From positions 1 through 64,000 of the forward strand of contig CAMEFI010000002.1 of assembly GCA_945915475.1 (NCBI GenBank): a stretch of DNA of 64,000 nucleotides, given 5' to 3'. Source of the stretch: an uncultured Clostridium sp. Lineage in GTDB: Bacteria; Bacillota; Clostridia; Lachnospirales; Lachnospiraceae. Position 1 is the first letter of the stretch. Each line of letters opens with the position of its first letter. Made by a program: the position numbers and the translations under genes. The notes beneath the pieces are model-generated. The model ran no database searches, was not told the DNA's origin, and worked only from the letters and a program-made list of their open reading frames with translations. This document shows positions 18,758 through 27,900 of this stretch, one piece after another.

Positions 18758-18904
18758 ATGTCAAAAATTTTAAAATTAGTAATTGGTATAGGTGCTTGCG
18801 GATTTTATTATCTTGTTTTCTGTATGATATTTGGAATTGATGCAGGAGATCCTTGGAATCGTATGATGGAATGGGCATATAGTGATATGGATAATAAAAA
18901 GTAA
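18758..18904 (+). CDS. Small single-span membrane protein
   Basis: A 48-aa ORF, MSKILKLVIGIGACGFYYLVF..., with one hydrophobic helix over about residues 5-27 and a charged C-terminus ending SDMDNKK. It lies between the jag terminator and mnmE, 24 bases before the mnmE start, and is preceded by a weak AGGA. Coding is suggested by the sensible membrane-protein layout. I do not recognise a family. Confidence 0.5.
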   Translation: MSKILKLVIGIGACGFYYLVFCMIFGIDAGDPWNRMMEWAYSDMDNKK

Positions 18905-18928
18905 AAATGAAATAATGAGGTTAATATA

Positions 18929-20374
18929 ATGATAAAACTTTCAGACACCATAGCAGCCATAGCAACGGGAATGAATCAGGGTGGAATTGGTGTGATTCGT
19001 GTAAGTGGGGAACATGCAATCCAAGTGACAGATTCCATTTTTGTTCCAAAGAAAAAAGGAAAAGAAATTCGGAATCTCGATTCTTATACGGCAGCTTATG
19101 GAAATATTGTGGATAATAAAGTAAAAAATGAAAGTCTTTGTGGGAAAGATGAAGATTGTAACAATGAGATTCAGAGTGGTTATCATATCATTGATGAAGT
19201 AATTGTTCTGGTTATGAAAGCTCCACATACCTATACAAAGGAGGATGTTGTGGAGATTGACTGTCATGGTGGAATGCAGGTCATGAAACAGATTCTTCAT
19301 TTATTGATGAAAAATGGTGCAAGACTGGCAGAGCCCGGTGAATTTACAAAACGTGCCTTTTTGAATGGAAGAATTGACTTGTCCCAGGCAGAATCGGTGA
19401 TGGATCTTATTTCTGCAAAGAGCGATTTAGCTGCAAAGTCTGCTTTATCCCAGTTAAAAGGAAGTCTGAAAGAAAGAATCGAGAATTTGAGAGAGCAGCT
19501 AATTCATAATATCGCATTTATTGAATCGGCTTTAGATGATCCGGAGCATTACAGTCTGGATGGATTTGATGAAATATTGGATAAATTGCTTACTAATGTA
19601 GAGAAAGAAATTTGTCACTTAATTCAAACTGCAGAAGATGGTAAAATGATGAAAGAGGGTATTCATACAGTCATTCTTGGAAAACCTAATGCTGGAAAAT
19701 CTTCTGTGTTAAATGTATTAATGGGAAAAGAACGTGCTATTGTTACAGATATTGCCGGAACCACGCGGGATACATTGGAAGAATTTATTTCCATTAATGG
19801 AATTCCATTAAATATTGTGGATACTGCCGGTATCCGTAATGCAAAAGATGTGGTGGAAAAGATTGGTGTGGACAAATCTTTAGAAGCCATGCAGGAGGCA
19901 GATTTGATATTATATATTGTGGATTCCTCCATTCCGCTGGATGAGAATGATTTTCAAATTATAAGAAAGATTCAGGAGAAACAGGTTATCATTTTACAGA
20001 ACAAATCGGATTTGAAAAATGTGGTAACAAGAGAAGAGATTCTATCACATTTAGATAAACCAATCATTGATATCAGTGCTAAGGAAAAAACAGGATTTGA
20101 AGATTTTTACAAATTGTTAAATGATATGTTCTTTCATGGTTCGTTGTCTTATAATGATGAAGTGTATATTACTAACATGCGGCATAAGGAAGCGCTAGAA
20201 CAGGCTCTTTCTTCCATTCATTTGGTGAGACAGAGTATTGCGGATGGAATGCCGGAAGATTTTTATTCCATCGATTTAATGGCGGCTTATGAAAGGTTAG
20301 GTTATATTATTGGAGAATCGGTGGAAGATGATCTGGTAAATACCATTTTCCAGAAATTTTGTATGGGTAAATAG
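18929..20374 (+). CDS. mnmE: tRNA uridine-5-carboxymethylaminomethyl modification GTPase MnmE
   Basis: A 481-aa GTPase that, with MnmG, modifies uridine 34 of certain tRNAs. The N-terminal formyl-THF-binding domain opens with 'DTIAAIATGMNQGGIGVIRVSG'. The G domain shows G1 'GKPNAGKSS', 'GTTRDTLEE' and G3 'DTAGIR'. G4 reads 'NKSD' and the C-terminus is FCMGK, the conserved FC[IM]GK end that holds the catalytic cysteine. The protein is about 20 residues longer than usual owing to a Cys/Asp/Asn-rich insertion at about 62-84. GAGG precedes the ATG by 8 bases. First of a four-gene operon with mnmG, a GNAT gene and rsmG. Confidence 0.97.
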   Translation: MIKLSDTIAAIATGMNQGGIGVIRVSGEHAIQVTDSIFVPKKKGKEIRNLDSYTAAYGNIVDNKVKNESLCGKDEDCNNEIQSGYHIIDEVIVLVMKAPHTYTKEDVVEIDCHGGMQVMKQILHLLMKNGARLAEPGEFTKRAFLNGRIDLSQAESVMDLISAKSDLAAKSALSQLKGSLKERIENLREQLIHNIAFIESALDDPEHYSLDGFDEILDKLLTNVEKEICHLIQTAEDGKMMKEGIHTVILGKPNAGKSSVLNVLMGKERAIVTDIAGTTRDTLEEFISINGIPLNIVDTAGIRNAKDVVEKIGVDKSLEAMQEADLILYIVDSSIPLDENDFQIIRKIQEKQVIILQNKSDLKNVVTREEILSHLDKPIIDISAKEKTGFEDFYKLLNDMFFHGSLSYNDEVYITNMRHKEALEQALSSIHLVRQSIADGMPEDFYSIDLMAAYERLGYIIGESVEDDLVNTIFQKFCMGK

Positions 20375-20392
20375 ATAGTGAAAGGAAGAATA

Positions 20393-22390
20393 ATGAATAC
20401 GATAGAAGAAACATATGATGCAATTGTAGTAGGTGCCGGTCATGCCGGTTGTGAGGCAGCATTGGCTCTTGCTCGAATGGGACAGGAAACCATCATTTTT
20501 ACAGTGAGTATGGACAGTGTGGCAATGATGCCCTGCAATCCAAATGTAGGAGGTTCTTCAAAAGGACATCTGGTGAGAGAGATTGATGCCCTTGGAGGAG
20601 AGATGGGCAAAAATATTGATAAAACCTATATTCAGTCTAAAATGTTGAATCGTTCTAAGGGTCCTGCCGTACATTCTCTCCGGGCACAGGCAGATAAGGC
20701 AGAGTACACAAGAAATATGCGGATGACCATGGAAAATACGGAACATCTGACTTTGCGTCAGGCAGAGGTGGCTGAATTATTATTTGAGGATAATGAATGT
20801 GATCAGCATGAAAGTTCAATAAATGCAGATAGTAAAAATCATTCTGATATAGATGAGAAAAATGTGAATATTTTTCATGGAAAGAATAAACTGAAAATAA
20901 AAGGTGTACGTACCAAGTCTGGTGCTGCTTATTATGCAAAATGTGTAGTTCTTTGTACTGGTGTGTATCTGAATGCCAGATGTATCTATGGAGATGTGGT
21001 AAATCATACCGGTCCCAATGGTTTATCTGCTGCTACCTTTTTATCGGATTCCATGCGAAGTGCAGGAATTCCTCTTCGTCGGTTTAAGACTGGAACGCCT
21101 GCCAGAATTGATAAAAGAAGTATTGATTTTTCCAAGATGGAAGAGCAAAAAGGAGATGAAACCATTGTTCCATTTTCTTTTACCAATACAGAAGAAGATA
21201 TTAAGAGAGAGCAGGTTAGCTGTTGGCTTACCTATACCAATGAGGAAACTCACAACATTATAAGAAAAAATATTGACCGTTCTCCATTATTTTCCGGTGC
21301 CATTGAGGGAACAGGACCAAGATACTGTCCTTCCATTGAAGATAAAGTAATGAAATTTGCTGATAAAAACCGGCATCAGGTATTTGTGGAACCGGAGGGA
21401 GAGTTTACCAATGAAATGTATATTGGTGGAATGAGTTCTTCTCTGCCGGAGGATGTGCAGTATGCCATGTACCGGAGTGTGCCGGGATTGGAAAATGCAA
21501 GAATTGTAAGAAATGCATATGCCATTGAGTATGATTGTATCAGTGCATTGCTGTTAAAGCCTTCTTTGGAATTTAAAGAGGTGGAAGGATTATTTAGTGC
21601 AGGGCAGATGAATGGAAGCTCCGGTTATGAAGAAGCGGCGGCACAGGGATTGGTGGCAGGAATCAATGCTGCCAGAAAACTGCAGGGAAAAGAGCCGGTT
21701 GTGCTAGACCGGTCACAGGGCTATATTGGAGTGCTCATCGATGATCTGGTAACGAAGGAGACAAAGGAACCTTACCGGATGATGACTTCCCGTGCTGAAT
21801 ACCGATTGCTTTTAAGACAGGATAATGCGGATTTGCGTCTTACGGATATTGGTCATGAGATTGGATTAATTGATGAAGGCAGATATGAACATTTTTGTAA
21901 AAAGAGAGAGTTGATTCACAAAGAAGTTTCCCGGTTATCGGAAACCATGGTAGGAGCCAGCAAGGAAGTGCAGACATTTTTAGAAGAAAATGAAAGTACT
22001 ACTTTGAAAACTGCTGCATCTTTGGCAGATTTAATCAAACGTCCGGAACTGAATTATGAGATGATTGCACCTTTGGATAAGGAAAGGGAATCTTTATATG
22101 ATAATTCTCTTTATAAGGAGAATCTGTCAAAAGAAGTAATAGAGCAGATTGATATCGAACTGAAATATGATGGTTATATCAAGCGCCAGCGGTCCCAGGT
22201 GGAGCATTTCAAGAAGTTGGAGAAGAAGAGAATTCCTGCGGATATTGATTACAATGATGTTCATAACCTTCGAAAGGAAGCAAGACAGAAGTTAAATGAT
22301 ATACGTCCGGAGAATATCGGACAGGCATCCCGGATATCCGGAGTTTCACCGGCAGATATTTCTGTGTTGATGATATATCTGAATTGTTGA
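20393..22390 (+). CDS. mnmG: tRNA modification enzyme MnmG (GidA), FAD-dependent
   Basis: A 665-aa partner of MnmE. The FAD dinucleotide-binding motif is '[23 protein letters not shown]' near the N-terminus. Other family signatures are '[27 protein letters not shown]', '[11 protein letters not shown]', '[23 protein letters not shown]' and '[25 protein letters not shown]'. I take the ATG at 20393, which has AAAGGA upstream, over a GTG 15 bases earlier. An acidic, His/Asn-rich insertion at about residues 132-167 makes it longer than the typical 620-640. It begins 18 bases after mnmE. Confidence 0.97.
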   Translation: MNTIEETYDAIVVGAGHAGCEAALALARMGQETIIFTVSMDSVAMMPCNPNVGGSSKGHLVREIDALGGEMGKNIDKTYIQSKMLNRSKGPAVHSLRAQADKAEYTRNMRMTMENTEHLTLRQAEVAELLFEDNECDQHESSINADSKNHSDIDEKNVNIFHGKNKLKIKGVRTKSGAAYYAKCVVLCTGVYLNARCIYGDVVNHTGPNGLSAATFLSDSMRSAGIPLRRFKTGTPARIDKRSIDFSKMEEQKGDETIVPFSFTNTEEDIKREQVSCWLTYTNEETHNIIRKNIDRSPLFSGAIEGTGPRYCPSIEDKVMKFADKNRHQVFVEPEGEFTNEMYIGGMSSSLPEDVQYAMYRSVPGLENARIVRNAYAIEYDCISALLLKPSLEFKEVEGLFSAGQMNGSSGYEEAAAQGLVAGINAARKLQGKEPVVLDRSQGYIGVLIDDLVTKETKEPYRMMTSRAEYRLLLRQDNADLRLTDIGHEIGLIDEGRYEHFCKKRELIHKEVSRLSETMVGASKEVQTFLEENESTTLKTAASLADLIKRPELNYEMIAPLDKERESLYDNSLYKENLSKEVIEQIDIELKYDGYIKRQRSQVEHFKKLEKKRIPADIDYNDVHNLRKEARQKLNDIRPENIGQASRISGVSPADISVLMIYLNC

Positions 22391-22444
22391 TGAAGTATGA
22401 AATGAAAGGTGTTATTGTATGAATATTTTTATGAGGTATATAGA

Positions 22445-22915
22445 ATGAACATTCGCAGAGCCAATGAAAAAGATATAAAGGGTATTAACAAATTACTTCG
22501 CCAGGTGCTTATGGTACATCATAATGGAAGACCGGATTTGTTTAAAGGTGATGTAAAAAAATATACAGATGAGGAGTTATTAGATATCATAGGAGATGAT
22601 AACAAACCTATTTTTGTTGGTGTAGATGATAAAGAAAACGTGATGGGATATGCATTTTGTGTATTTCAACAGCATATAGGAGATAACATCTTAACAGATA
22701 TTAAGACCTTATATATTGATGATCTGTGTGTGGATGAGGAGTTACGGGGACAGCACATTGGAAGACAGATTTATGAATATGTTCTGGATTTTGCAAAGAA
22801 AAGTGGATGTTATAATGTGACATTGAATGTATGGAACTGCAATCCTTCCGCAATGAAGTTTTATGAGAAATGTGGACTTGTACCATACAAAGTAGGAATG
22901 GAGAAAATTTTATAG
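22445..22915 (+). CDS. GNAT-family N-acetyltransferase
   Basis: A 156-aa acetyltransferase of the GNAT fold. The start at 22445 (MNIRRANEKDIKGINKLLRQ) has GAGG 8 bases upstream; an upstream TTG is open but poorly supported. Motif A, which binds acetyl-CoA, is 'YIDDLCVDEELRGQHIGRQIYEYV', and motif B is 'LNVWNCNPSAMKFYEKCGLVPYKVGMEKIL'. The substrate is unknown. Its position inside the mnmE-mnmG-rsmG operon could hint at a role on translation components, but that is only inference. Confidence 0.88.
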   Translation: MNIRRANEKDIKGINKLLRQVLMVHHNGRPDLFKGDVKKYTDEELLDIIGDDNKPIFVGVDDKENVMGYAFCVFQQHIGDNILTDIKTLYIDDLCVDEELRGQHIGRQIYEYVLDFAKKSGCYNVTLNVWNCNPSAMKFYEKCGLVPYKVGMEKIL

Positions 22916-22925
22916 GAGTAAGGAT

Positions 22926-23648
22926 ATGAACCGTTTAAAAGAAATGGCATTACAATTTAATATTGAATTATCGGATTTGCAGATACAACAATTTCAGAAG
23001 TATTATGAAATGTTAGTGGAAACCAACAAGGTAATGAATTTGACTGCAATTACAGAGCTAGAGGAAGTGATTACAAAACATTTTTTGGATTCTTTAGCAT
23101 TAGCACAGGTTTATCCGGAAATTTATGATGATAGTAAGAAACTGACTGTACTGGATTTGGGAACCGGAGCCGGTTTTCCAGGTATTCCACTTAAAATTGC
23201 ATTTCCACATTTGCAGATTACCTTAATGGATTCTTTAAATAAACGTATTAGATTTCTGCAGTCTGTTATTGATGAATTGAGCTTATCTGATATCGAAGCG
23301 GTACATGGGAGAGCAGAGGAAGCGGCAAGAAATGCAGATTACCGGGAACACTTTGATCTGTGTGTAAGCCGTGCGGTAGCAAATCTGTCTACATTAAGTG
23401 AATATACATTGCCCTTTGTGAAAATAACCGGAATGTGTATCCCATATAAGTCAGCGGAAGTAGAAGAGGAAGTTACAGAAGCAAAGAGGGCAATACAGGT
23501 TCTTGGTGGAAAACTAACTGCAGTTAAAAAAGTGATGCTACCTGGTACAAATATTGATCGATCTTTTATTTTTATTGAAAAAAGAAAAGCAACACCAAAA
23601 GCATATCCAAGAAAAGCAGGTACTGCAAAAAAAGAACCTATCCATTAG
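22926..23648 (+). CDS. rsmG: 16S rRNA (guanine-N7) methyltransferase RsmG
   Basis: A 240-aa SAM-dependent methyltransferase (GidB) that methylates G527 of 16S rRNA. Motifs include 'NKVMNLTAITELEEVITKHFLDSLAL', the SAM-binding 'VLDLGTGAGFPGIPLKIAFP' and 'LMDSLNKRIRFLQ'. The following block is 'RAVANLSTLSEYTLPFVK'. A basic tail ends 'PKAYPRKAGTAKKEPIH'. GGAG precedes the ATG. The last codons overlap the 3' end of the convergent exonuclease gene by 4 bases. Confidence 0.96.
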   Translation: MNRLKEMALQFNIELSDLQIQQFQKYYEMLVETNKVMNLTAITELEEVITKHFLDSLALAQVYPEIYDDSKKLTVLDLGTGAGFPGIPLKIAFPHLQITLMDSLNKRIRFLQSVIDELSLSDIEAVHGRAEEAARNADYREHFDLCVSRAVANLSTLSEYTLPFVKITGMCIPYKSAEVEEEVTEAKRAIQVLGGKLTAVKKVMLPGTNIDRSFIFIEKRKATPKAYPRKAGTAKKEPIH

Positions 23649-23665
23649 GATACGTTCTTTTTTTG
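23627..23665. terminator. Bidirectional terminator shared by rsmG and the exonuclease gene
   Basis: AAAAAAGAAC-CTATCC pairs with GGATAC-GTTCTTTTTT. The A-run and T-run flank the stem on both sides, so it can act for both convergent genes. The stem overlaps the final codons of both. Confidence 0.8.
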
Positions 23666-24610
23666 ATTACGCTTTATCTGGCGCTTGATTCTCAATTCAT
23701 TCTGACGTTCTTTGATATGCTCAAATTCTTTCTTAGTGATCTTTGCGACTGTTTTTACAACGAAAACATTGCCATCTTTTGTAGTTTTAAAACGGATTCT
23801 TCCACAAATCAGACCGTGAGACCAGCATTTTCCAACACAGATCTGAGTGGATGGATTATTAACAAACCATTTAATTTTTTTGTTGAGTTTGCGGTTACAT
23901 TTGTAACAGTAAAGGGATGCTACATTCTTATCTTCCATCGCCTGCTTCTTATTGGAGAAAGCCCGGGTTATGTATTCGCAATAATTGTTATGTTGGGAAG
24001 AGATTTCTTCCTCTTCACAACTTGGATAATGATAATAATCAATGCTGTACATATCTGTGAGCTTTTTTTTGTTCATTTTCTGAAAAACTAATGCTGTATA
24101 GTAAGCATCATTCTTTGCACAATGGAAAGCAGCATCAATTGGTATATCCAAGTCTCTGACTGCTTTCTCTAAGCTTGGCATCTGATTCCGGTCTTTTAGA
24201 TGATTCGTAGCATATATTTCTTGAAGATTATAGAATTTCAGAGGAAACGGAAATTCTTTCATATAATAAAAGTCCATATTTTGTTGGAGATAGGTCAAAT
24301 CCAATGGTCCCCATGTACAAAATATGTAATCTTCCTCTCCACACCATTTCTTAAATTCACGGAACACCACATCAAAAGGTCGTCCAGTCCGTAATAAGGA
24401 TTCATCATAATTGAGTAATTCACGGATGGCAGATTGTAAACGACGATATACCCGGGGTTTCACAATACTTCCATATTGATCAATAATATTAAATTTGTCA
24501 TCGAGTTTGGTGGCCCCTATTTCAATGACTTCAAATTGTAGCCGGGGATTCTCACCAGCTGCACCAGAAGCGCTTTGATTCCACTCCAGATCCATTACAA
24601 TATAATTCAT
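23645..24610 (-). CDS. DEDDh-type 3'-5' exonuclease with zinc-ribbon-like tail
   Basis: A 321-aa protein. Residues 1-175 are an RNase T/DNA polymerase III epsilon-type exonuclease. The first acidic pair is in 'IVMDLEWNQ' (D7, E9), the third aspartate in 'TWGPLDLTYLQQN', and the His/Asp pair in 'AFHCAKNDAYYTA', which makes it DEDDh. The C-terminal third has cysteines in 'YCYKCNRKL' and 'CVGKCWSHGLICGRIRF', suggesting a zinc-binding or nucleic-acid-binding tail. It resembles KapD/ERI-like exonucleases. The substrate (RNA or DNA ends) cannot be told from sequence. Confidence 0.85.
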   Translation of the reverse strand: MNYIVMDLEWNQSASGAAGENPRLQFEVIEIGATKLDDKFNIIDQYGSIVKPRVYRRLQSAIRELLNYDESLLRTGRPFDVVFREFKKWCGEEDYIFCTWGPLDLTYLQQNMDFYYMKEFPFPLKFYNLQEIYATNHLKDRNQMPSLEKAVRDLDIPIDAAFHCAKNDAYYTALVFQKMNKKKLTDMYSIDYYHYPSCEEEEISSQHNNYCEYITRAFSNKKQAMEDKNVASLYCYKCNRKLNKKIKWFVNNPSTQICVGKCWSHGLICGRIRFKTTKDGNVFVVKTVAKITKKEFEHIKERQNELRIKRQIKRNQKKNVS

Positions 24611-24620
24611 AATATTCCTT

Positions 24621-25193
24621 CTATTTTGCCCGCATTCTTCTTACATTGTCATTACTGCCATTGTAATAAGTATCCAACGTTTTGTTAATCTCATCCAATA
24701 CTTCTAAAGTTTCCTTGGAGGTAGAGGTTGTATTCCCATTTAATTGAACAAGAAGTTTGGAAATTCGGTCAGAACTATTTAATGTCTTATTATTATTCTC
24801 TTGAGATTTCTTAATCAGAATCTTGGTACATAGTTTTTGTTGTTCAATTAATTCTGCATTGAGTCTTTGATTTTCCTCTTTTAGCTGGGCTAACTGTTCT
24901 AATAATACTGCATTTTGTTTACCATTGGTGGTCTCTTCTCTCTTTGCAACAGAATAGATTCCTTTCTCTACCTTAACAAGCTCTGTCTGTTTGTCCAAAG
25001 ACAATTCAGATATTTCATCTATTTTCTTTACGATATTATCTACAAGAAAATAAGTATCTGCTAAAGCGATTAGACCAAACACAATAATTAATTCTATTAT
25101 CTGTGGCATATTCAGAATCAGATAAAGTAAAATCAAAACTGAAGCTACAAATCCGACAGCACTGAATGTTAAATTGGATTTCTTAATCTTCAT
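24621..25193 (-). CDS. Membrane protein with cytoplasmic coiled coil
   Basis: A 190-aa protein started at the ATG at 25193, which follows GGGAGG by 7 bases. Two closely spaced hydrophobic helices lie at about 9-27 and 32-50. They are followed by a heptad-rich helical region (about 85-125, 'LLEQLAQLKEENQRLNAELIEQQ') and a polar Ser/Thr/Asn-rich tail. It is 10 bases upstream of the exonuclease gene on the same strand, so the two are probably co-transcribed. I do not recognise a family. Confidence 0.7.
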   Translation of the reverse strand: MKIKKSNLTFSAVGFVASVLILLYLILNMPQIIELIIVFGLIALADTYFLVDNIVKKIDEISELSLDKQTELVKVEKGIYSVAKREETTNGKQNAVLLEQLAQLKEENQRLNAELIEQQKLCTKILIKKSQENNNKTLNSSDRISKLLVQLNGNTTSTSKETLEVLDEINKTLDTYYNGSNDNVRRMRAK

Positions 25194-25278
25194 AACGTAA
25201 CCTCCCATTTATAATCTGACGCACAATACTCGTGACCTTCGTCATGAGATGAGTGCGTAAAACTTATAATCGTATAAA

Positions 25279-25350
25279 TGCACCCGGCGGGAATCGAACC
25301 CACAATTATTCTTTAGGAGAGAATTGTTATATCCATTTAACTACGGGTAC
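25279..25350 (-). tRNA. tRNA-Arg (CCT)
   Basis: The minus strand gives a 72-nt cloverleaf: acceptor stem GTACCCG with CGGGTGC (one G-U pair) and discriminator A. The T arm contains GGTTCGATTCC. The anticodon stem ATTCT/AGAAT encloses loop CTCCTAA, so the anticodon is CCT, reading AGG. CCA is not encoded. Confidence 0.94.
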
Positions 25351-25358
25351 GTATCTCC

Positions 25359-26246
25359 TTACTCGGAGAAGTAAATCCATCCCTGTAACCAGATGATTCC
25401 TTTGAAACGTCTGCCTACTTCCGGCTTTCCTTCTAAGTCAAGAGAATTGATAGCAACATTTAATGTGATATCGTTGCATAATATAGTTAGATTATACACT
25501 ATTTCATCAGAAAATTCATTAGTTATCTGTTGAATTTTCTTAATAATACCTAAAATTGCATATTGTTCGTTGTCTATACCATATGGCATGAAATAGGTTT
25601 CTACAACTGTGTATAAATCTTCATCTTTAATTCGTTTTGTGACGAGAGAATAAGTATCCATATCATCTAAGGTAAGATTTTGCAAAGCATCCATATCACC
25701 TGATTTTGCTTTGGCAATCAGATTTCTTCTTTCCTGATTACTGATTGGCTGTTTCTCATAGGGATAGGCCATGGATTCAAGATGTACACCTAATAGGATT
25801 CTCCCATGAATGGAAAGTGCTCCAAACTTTACATGTTTTGGTGATTTATAAAAAGTATTCGACCAGGTACTTCTCACATAATCGGTTATATTCTGTACAG
25901 CATAAATGAGGGTAATCCCCAGATTATAATCATCTGAAATACCGGAATATGCTTCTTTATCTGCATGACCCTCTATCTGGATATCTGATTGTGATGTTTT
26001 TGTGGTACCAAGACAATATGGAAAAATGTGGTCTACTGTCATGGTTTCTTTTTTATCATGTTCTGCCAGTATGCAGATTCCAATTCCCGGTCCGATTGCT
26101 TTCGTGATTTGAATTAAGGTGGTATTTGCTCCAATCTCAATTTCTGAACGATTTGTATAATCATTTAAAGCGGCTGTTATTAAAGTATTCTCTTCAATTT
26201 TATTTTTTAATTTGCTAAATCCAATTGCTCTTAAATAACTATGCAT
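25359..26246 (-). CDS. DUF3881 family protein
   Basis: A 295-aa soluble protein beginning MHSYLRAIGFSKLKNKIEE, which I recognise as the start of the DUF3881 family of Clostridia. Other stretches include 'ILAEHDKKETMTVDHIFPYCLG', 'VHLESMAYPYEKQPI' and 'VETYFMPYGIDNEQYAILGII'. No catalytic motif is evident and no signal peptide or membrane segment is present. It lies 12 bases downstream of the DUF4446 gene, suggesting co-expression, and both lie next to parAB. Function is unknown. Confidence 0.78.
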   Translation of the reverse strand: MHSYLRAIGFSKLKNKIEENTLITAALNDYTNRSEIEIGANTTLIQITKAIGPGIGICILAEHDKKETMTVDHIFPYCLGTTKTSQSDIQIEGHADKEAYSGISDDYNLGITLIYAVQNITDYVRSTWSNTFYKSPKHVKFGALSIHGRILLGVHLESMAYPYEKQPISNQERRNLIAKAKSGDMDALQNLTLDDMDTYSLVTKRIKDEDLYTVVETYFMPYGIDNEQYAILGIIKKIQQITNEFSDEIVYNLTILCNDITLNVAINSLDLEGKPEVGRRFKGIIWLQGWIYFSE

Positions 26247-26258
26247 CTGTTACTCCCG

Positions 26259-26810
26259 TTAATAACCAATTTCTGGTTTTCTTTCTTCTCTTTCTTTGGC
26301 AGCTTCCTTTGCTCCTTCTTTTCCAATAGCAACATTGAGTGCTAATCGTTCTTCATCGGACAAAATGTAGTAAGATTCCTCATTGGTTACTTCTTTACAA
26401 TAAGTAAAACATCCTTCACGGCTATGCATGGAGGTAATAATAATTCCATCATGATTTTCTGTAAGAAGTGCGAGAGAAAAACTTAGCTTACCGGACATTT
26501 CCTTGAATGCATCATATTTGACTAATCCTATCTTACAAAAAGTTGTTAAAAACTTATCATTTACTTTTTCAATCTCTTTATTCTGTTTCTTTTCATTTTT
26601 TACAATCTGTTTCATTTCAGAAAAACGCTTTACTAAAACTTGTTCAAAGTTTGCGGCATCTCTTCCTGATGTAAATTTATTAAGTCGTTTTGTCAATTTA
26701 TTACATTTTGAAATAATTGTTATGATCCAGATGAATTGAAATATAACAATAACAAACAATACAATTACTGCTATATCTGTACTGATTCCAATTGATTCAA
26801 ATATATCCAT
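26259..26810 (-). CDS. DUF4446 family membrane protein
   Basis: A 183-aa protein with one N-terminal transmembrane helix (about residues 13-35). A polar/coiled stretch 'LVKRFSEMKQIVKNEKKQNKEIEKVND' follows, then a compact domain with 'IGLVKYDAFKEMSGKLSFSLALLTENHDGIIITSMHSREGCFTYCKEV'. This is the pattern of DUF4446, a family usually found beside parA/parB near the origin of Clostridia, as here. The conserved gene order suggests some link with chromosome segregation or the envelope, but no activity is known. Confidence 0.82.
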   Translation of the reverse strand: MDIFESIGISTDIAVIVLFVIVIFQFIWIITIISKCNKLTKRLNKFTSGRDAANFEQVLVKRFSEMKQIVKNEKKQNKEIEKVNDKFLTTFCKIGLVKYDAFKEMSGKLSFSLALLTENHDGIIITSMHSREGCFTYCKEVTNEESYYILSDEERLALNVAIGKEGAKEAAKEREERKPEIGY

Positions 26811-26910
26811 TTTATCCCTGTCCCTTTATGTGTATATACTATAAATTAACTGTAGTTAATTTTACTATAGATAATATGAGTGTCAAAAGTAATTTTGCCA
26901 CTCACTGATA

Positions 26911-27849
26911 TTATGAATTGATAGAATATATCATTTCCATAATATGCTCTAATTCTTCTTTTGAATAATATTCAATTTCAATTTTTCCCTTATTGTTATT
27001 TTTTGCTTTAATTGTAGTTTTCGCACCAAGTTTATATTTGAATTTTTCCTCTATATCACGGTAAAGGAAAGATAAATCTTCTGTAGTAATTGCAACATCA
27101 TCTTTTTTAGGATTAGCAAGATCATTTAATACTTTTTTTACCAACTTTTCTGTCTCGCGAACAGATAATCGTTCATCAAATACTTTACATGCTATCTCAT
27201 ACTGTAAGTCAGTATCCTCAATTGGAAGTAAGGCCCTTGCATGTCCATTGGTTAATTTCTCATCAATAATCATTTCCTGTACTGGTTTAGCTAATTTCAA
27301 AAGACGAAGAATATTCGTAATGGCACTTCTGCTTTTGGATACACGTTCTGCTATATCATCTTGCTTTAAATGAAAGTCTTCAATTAATTTCTGGTAAGCT
27401 TGTGCTTCTTCTATTGGATTCAAGTCTTCCCGTTGAATATTTTCAATTAATCCAATTTCTAAAATTTCCTGATCTGTATAATCTTTTACTACAACTGGTA
27501 CTTCTTTCAGTCCCGCCTTCATGGAAGCTCTCCAACGGCGCTCACCAGATACTAATAAATAATAGTTATCTCTCTTTGTTACAATTAAAGGCTCTATGAC
27601 ACCATGTTGTGTGATGGAATCCGCTAATTCTTGAAGAGCATCTTCATTGAATTGTTTTCTTGGTTGTTCTTTATTGATTTCAATATCTTTAATTTTCAGA
27701 GTCATTTCTGTAGGAACTTCCTTAATGACCTCTTTAATGACTTCTTTTGTTTCTGCTGATTCTGTTTTACCATTTTCTTTTTTTCTTGACTGGGCAGTGT
27801 GTACACCAAGCATAGTATCCAGACCATTTCCTAAACCTTTTTTTGGCAT
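26911..27849 (-). CDS. parB: Chromosome-partitioning protein ParB (Spo0J)
   Basis: A 312-aa CTP-dependent DNA clamp that loads at parS and spreads. The N-terminal 'MPKKGLGNGLDTMLG' is typical. The CTPase/ParB-N domain has 'DIEINKEQPRKQFNEDALQELADSI' and box II 'LLVSGERRWRASMKAG'. The helix-turn-helix that reads parS spans 'KQDDIAERVSKSRSAITNILRLLKL'. The C-terminal dimerisation domain follows. An insert of 'KEVIKEVIKEVP' repeats near residues 35-46 is a flexible linker. A parS site lies between parA and parB. Confidence 0.96.
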   Translation of the reverse strand: MPKKGLGNGLDTMLGVHTAQSRKKENGKTESAETKEVIKEVIKEVPTEMTLKIKDIEINKEQPRKQFNEDALQELADSITQHGVIEPLIVTKRDNYYLLVSGERRWRASMKAGLKEVPVVVKDYTDQEILEIGLIENIQREDLNPIEEAQAYQKLIEDFHLKQDDIAERVSKSRSAITNILRLLKLAKPVQEMIIDEKLTNGHARALLPIEDTDLQYEIACKVFDERLSVRETEKLVKKVLNDLANPKKDDVAITTEDLSFLYRDIEEKFKYKLGAKTTIKAKNNNKGKIEIEYYSKEELEHIMEMIYSINS

Positions 27850-27876
27850 TTTTTATTCCTCCAAATTATTTTAAAA

Positions 27877-27892
27877 TGTTTCACGTGAAACA
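27877..27892. promoter_or_regulatory. parS site 1
   Basis: TGTTTCACGTGAAACA, a perfect 16-bp palindromic parS, lies in the gap between the parA stop and the parB start. Confidence 0.97.
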
Positions 27893-27900
27893 TTATGTAT

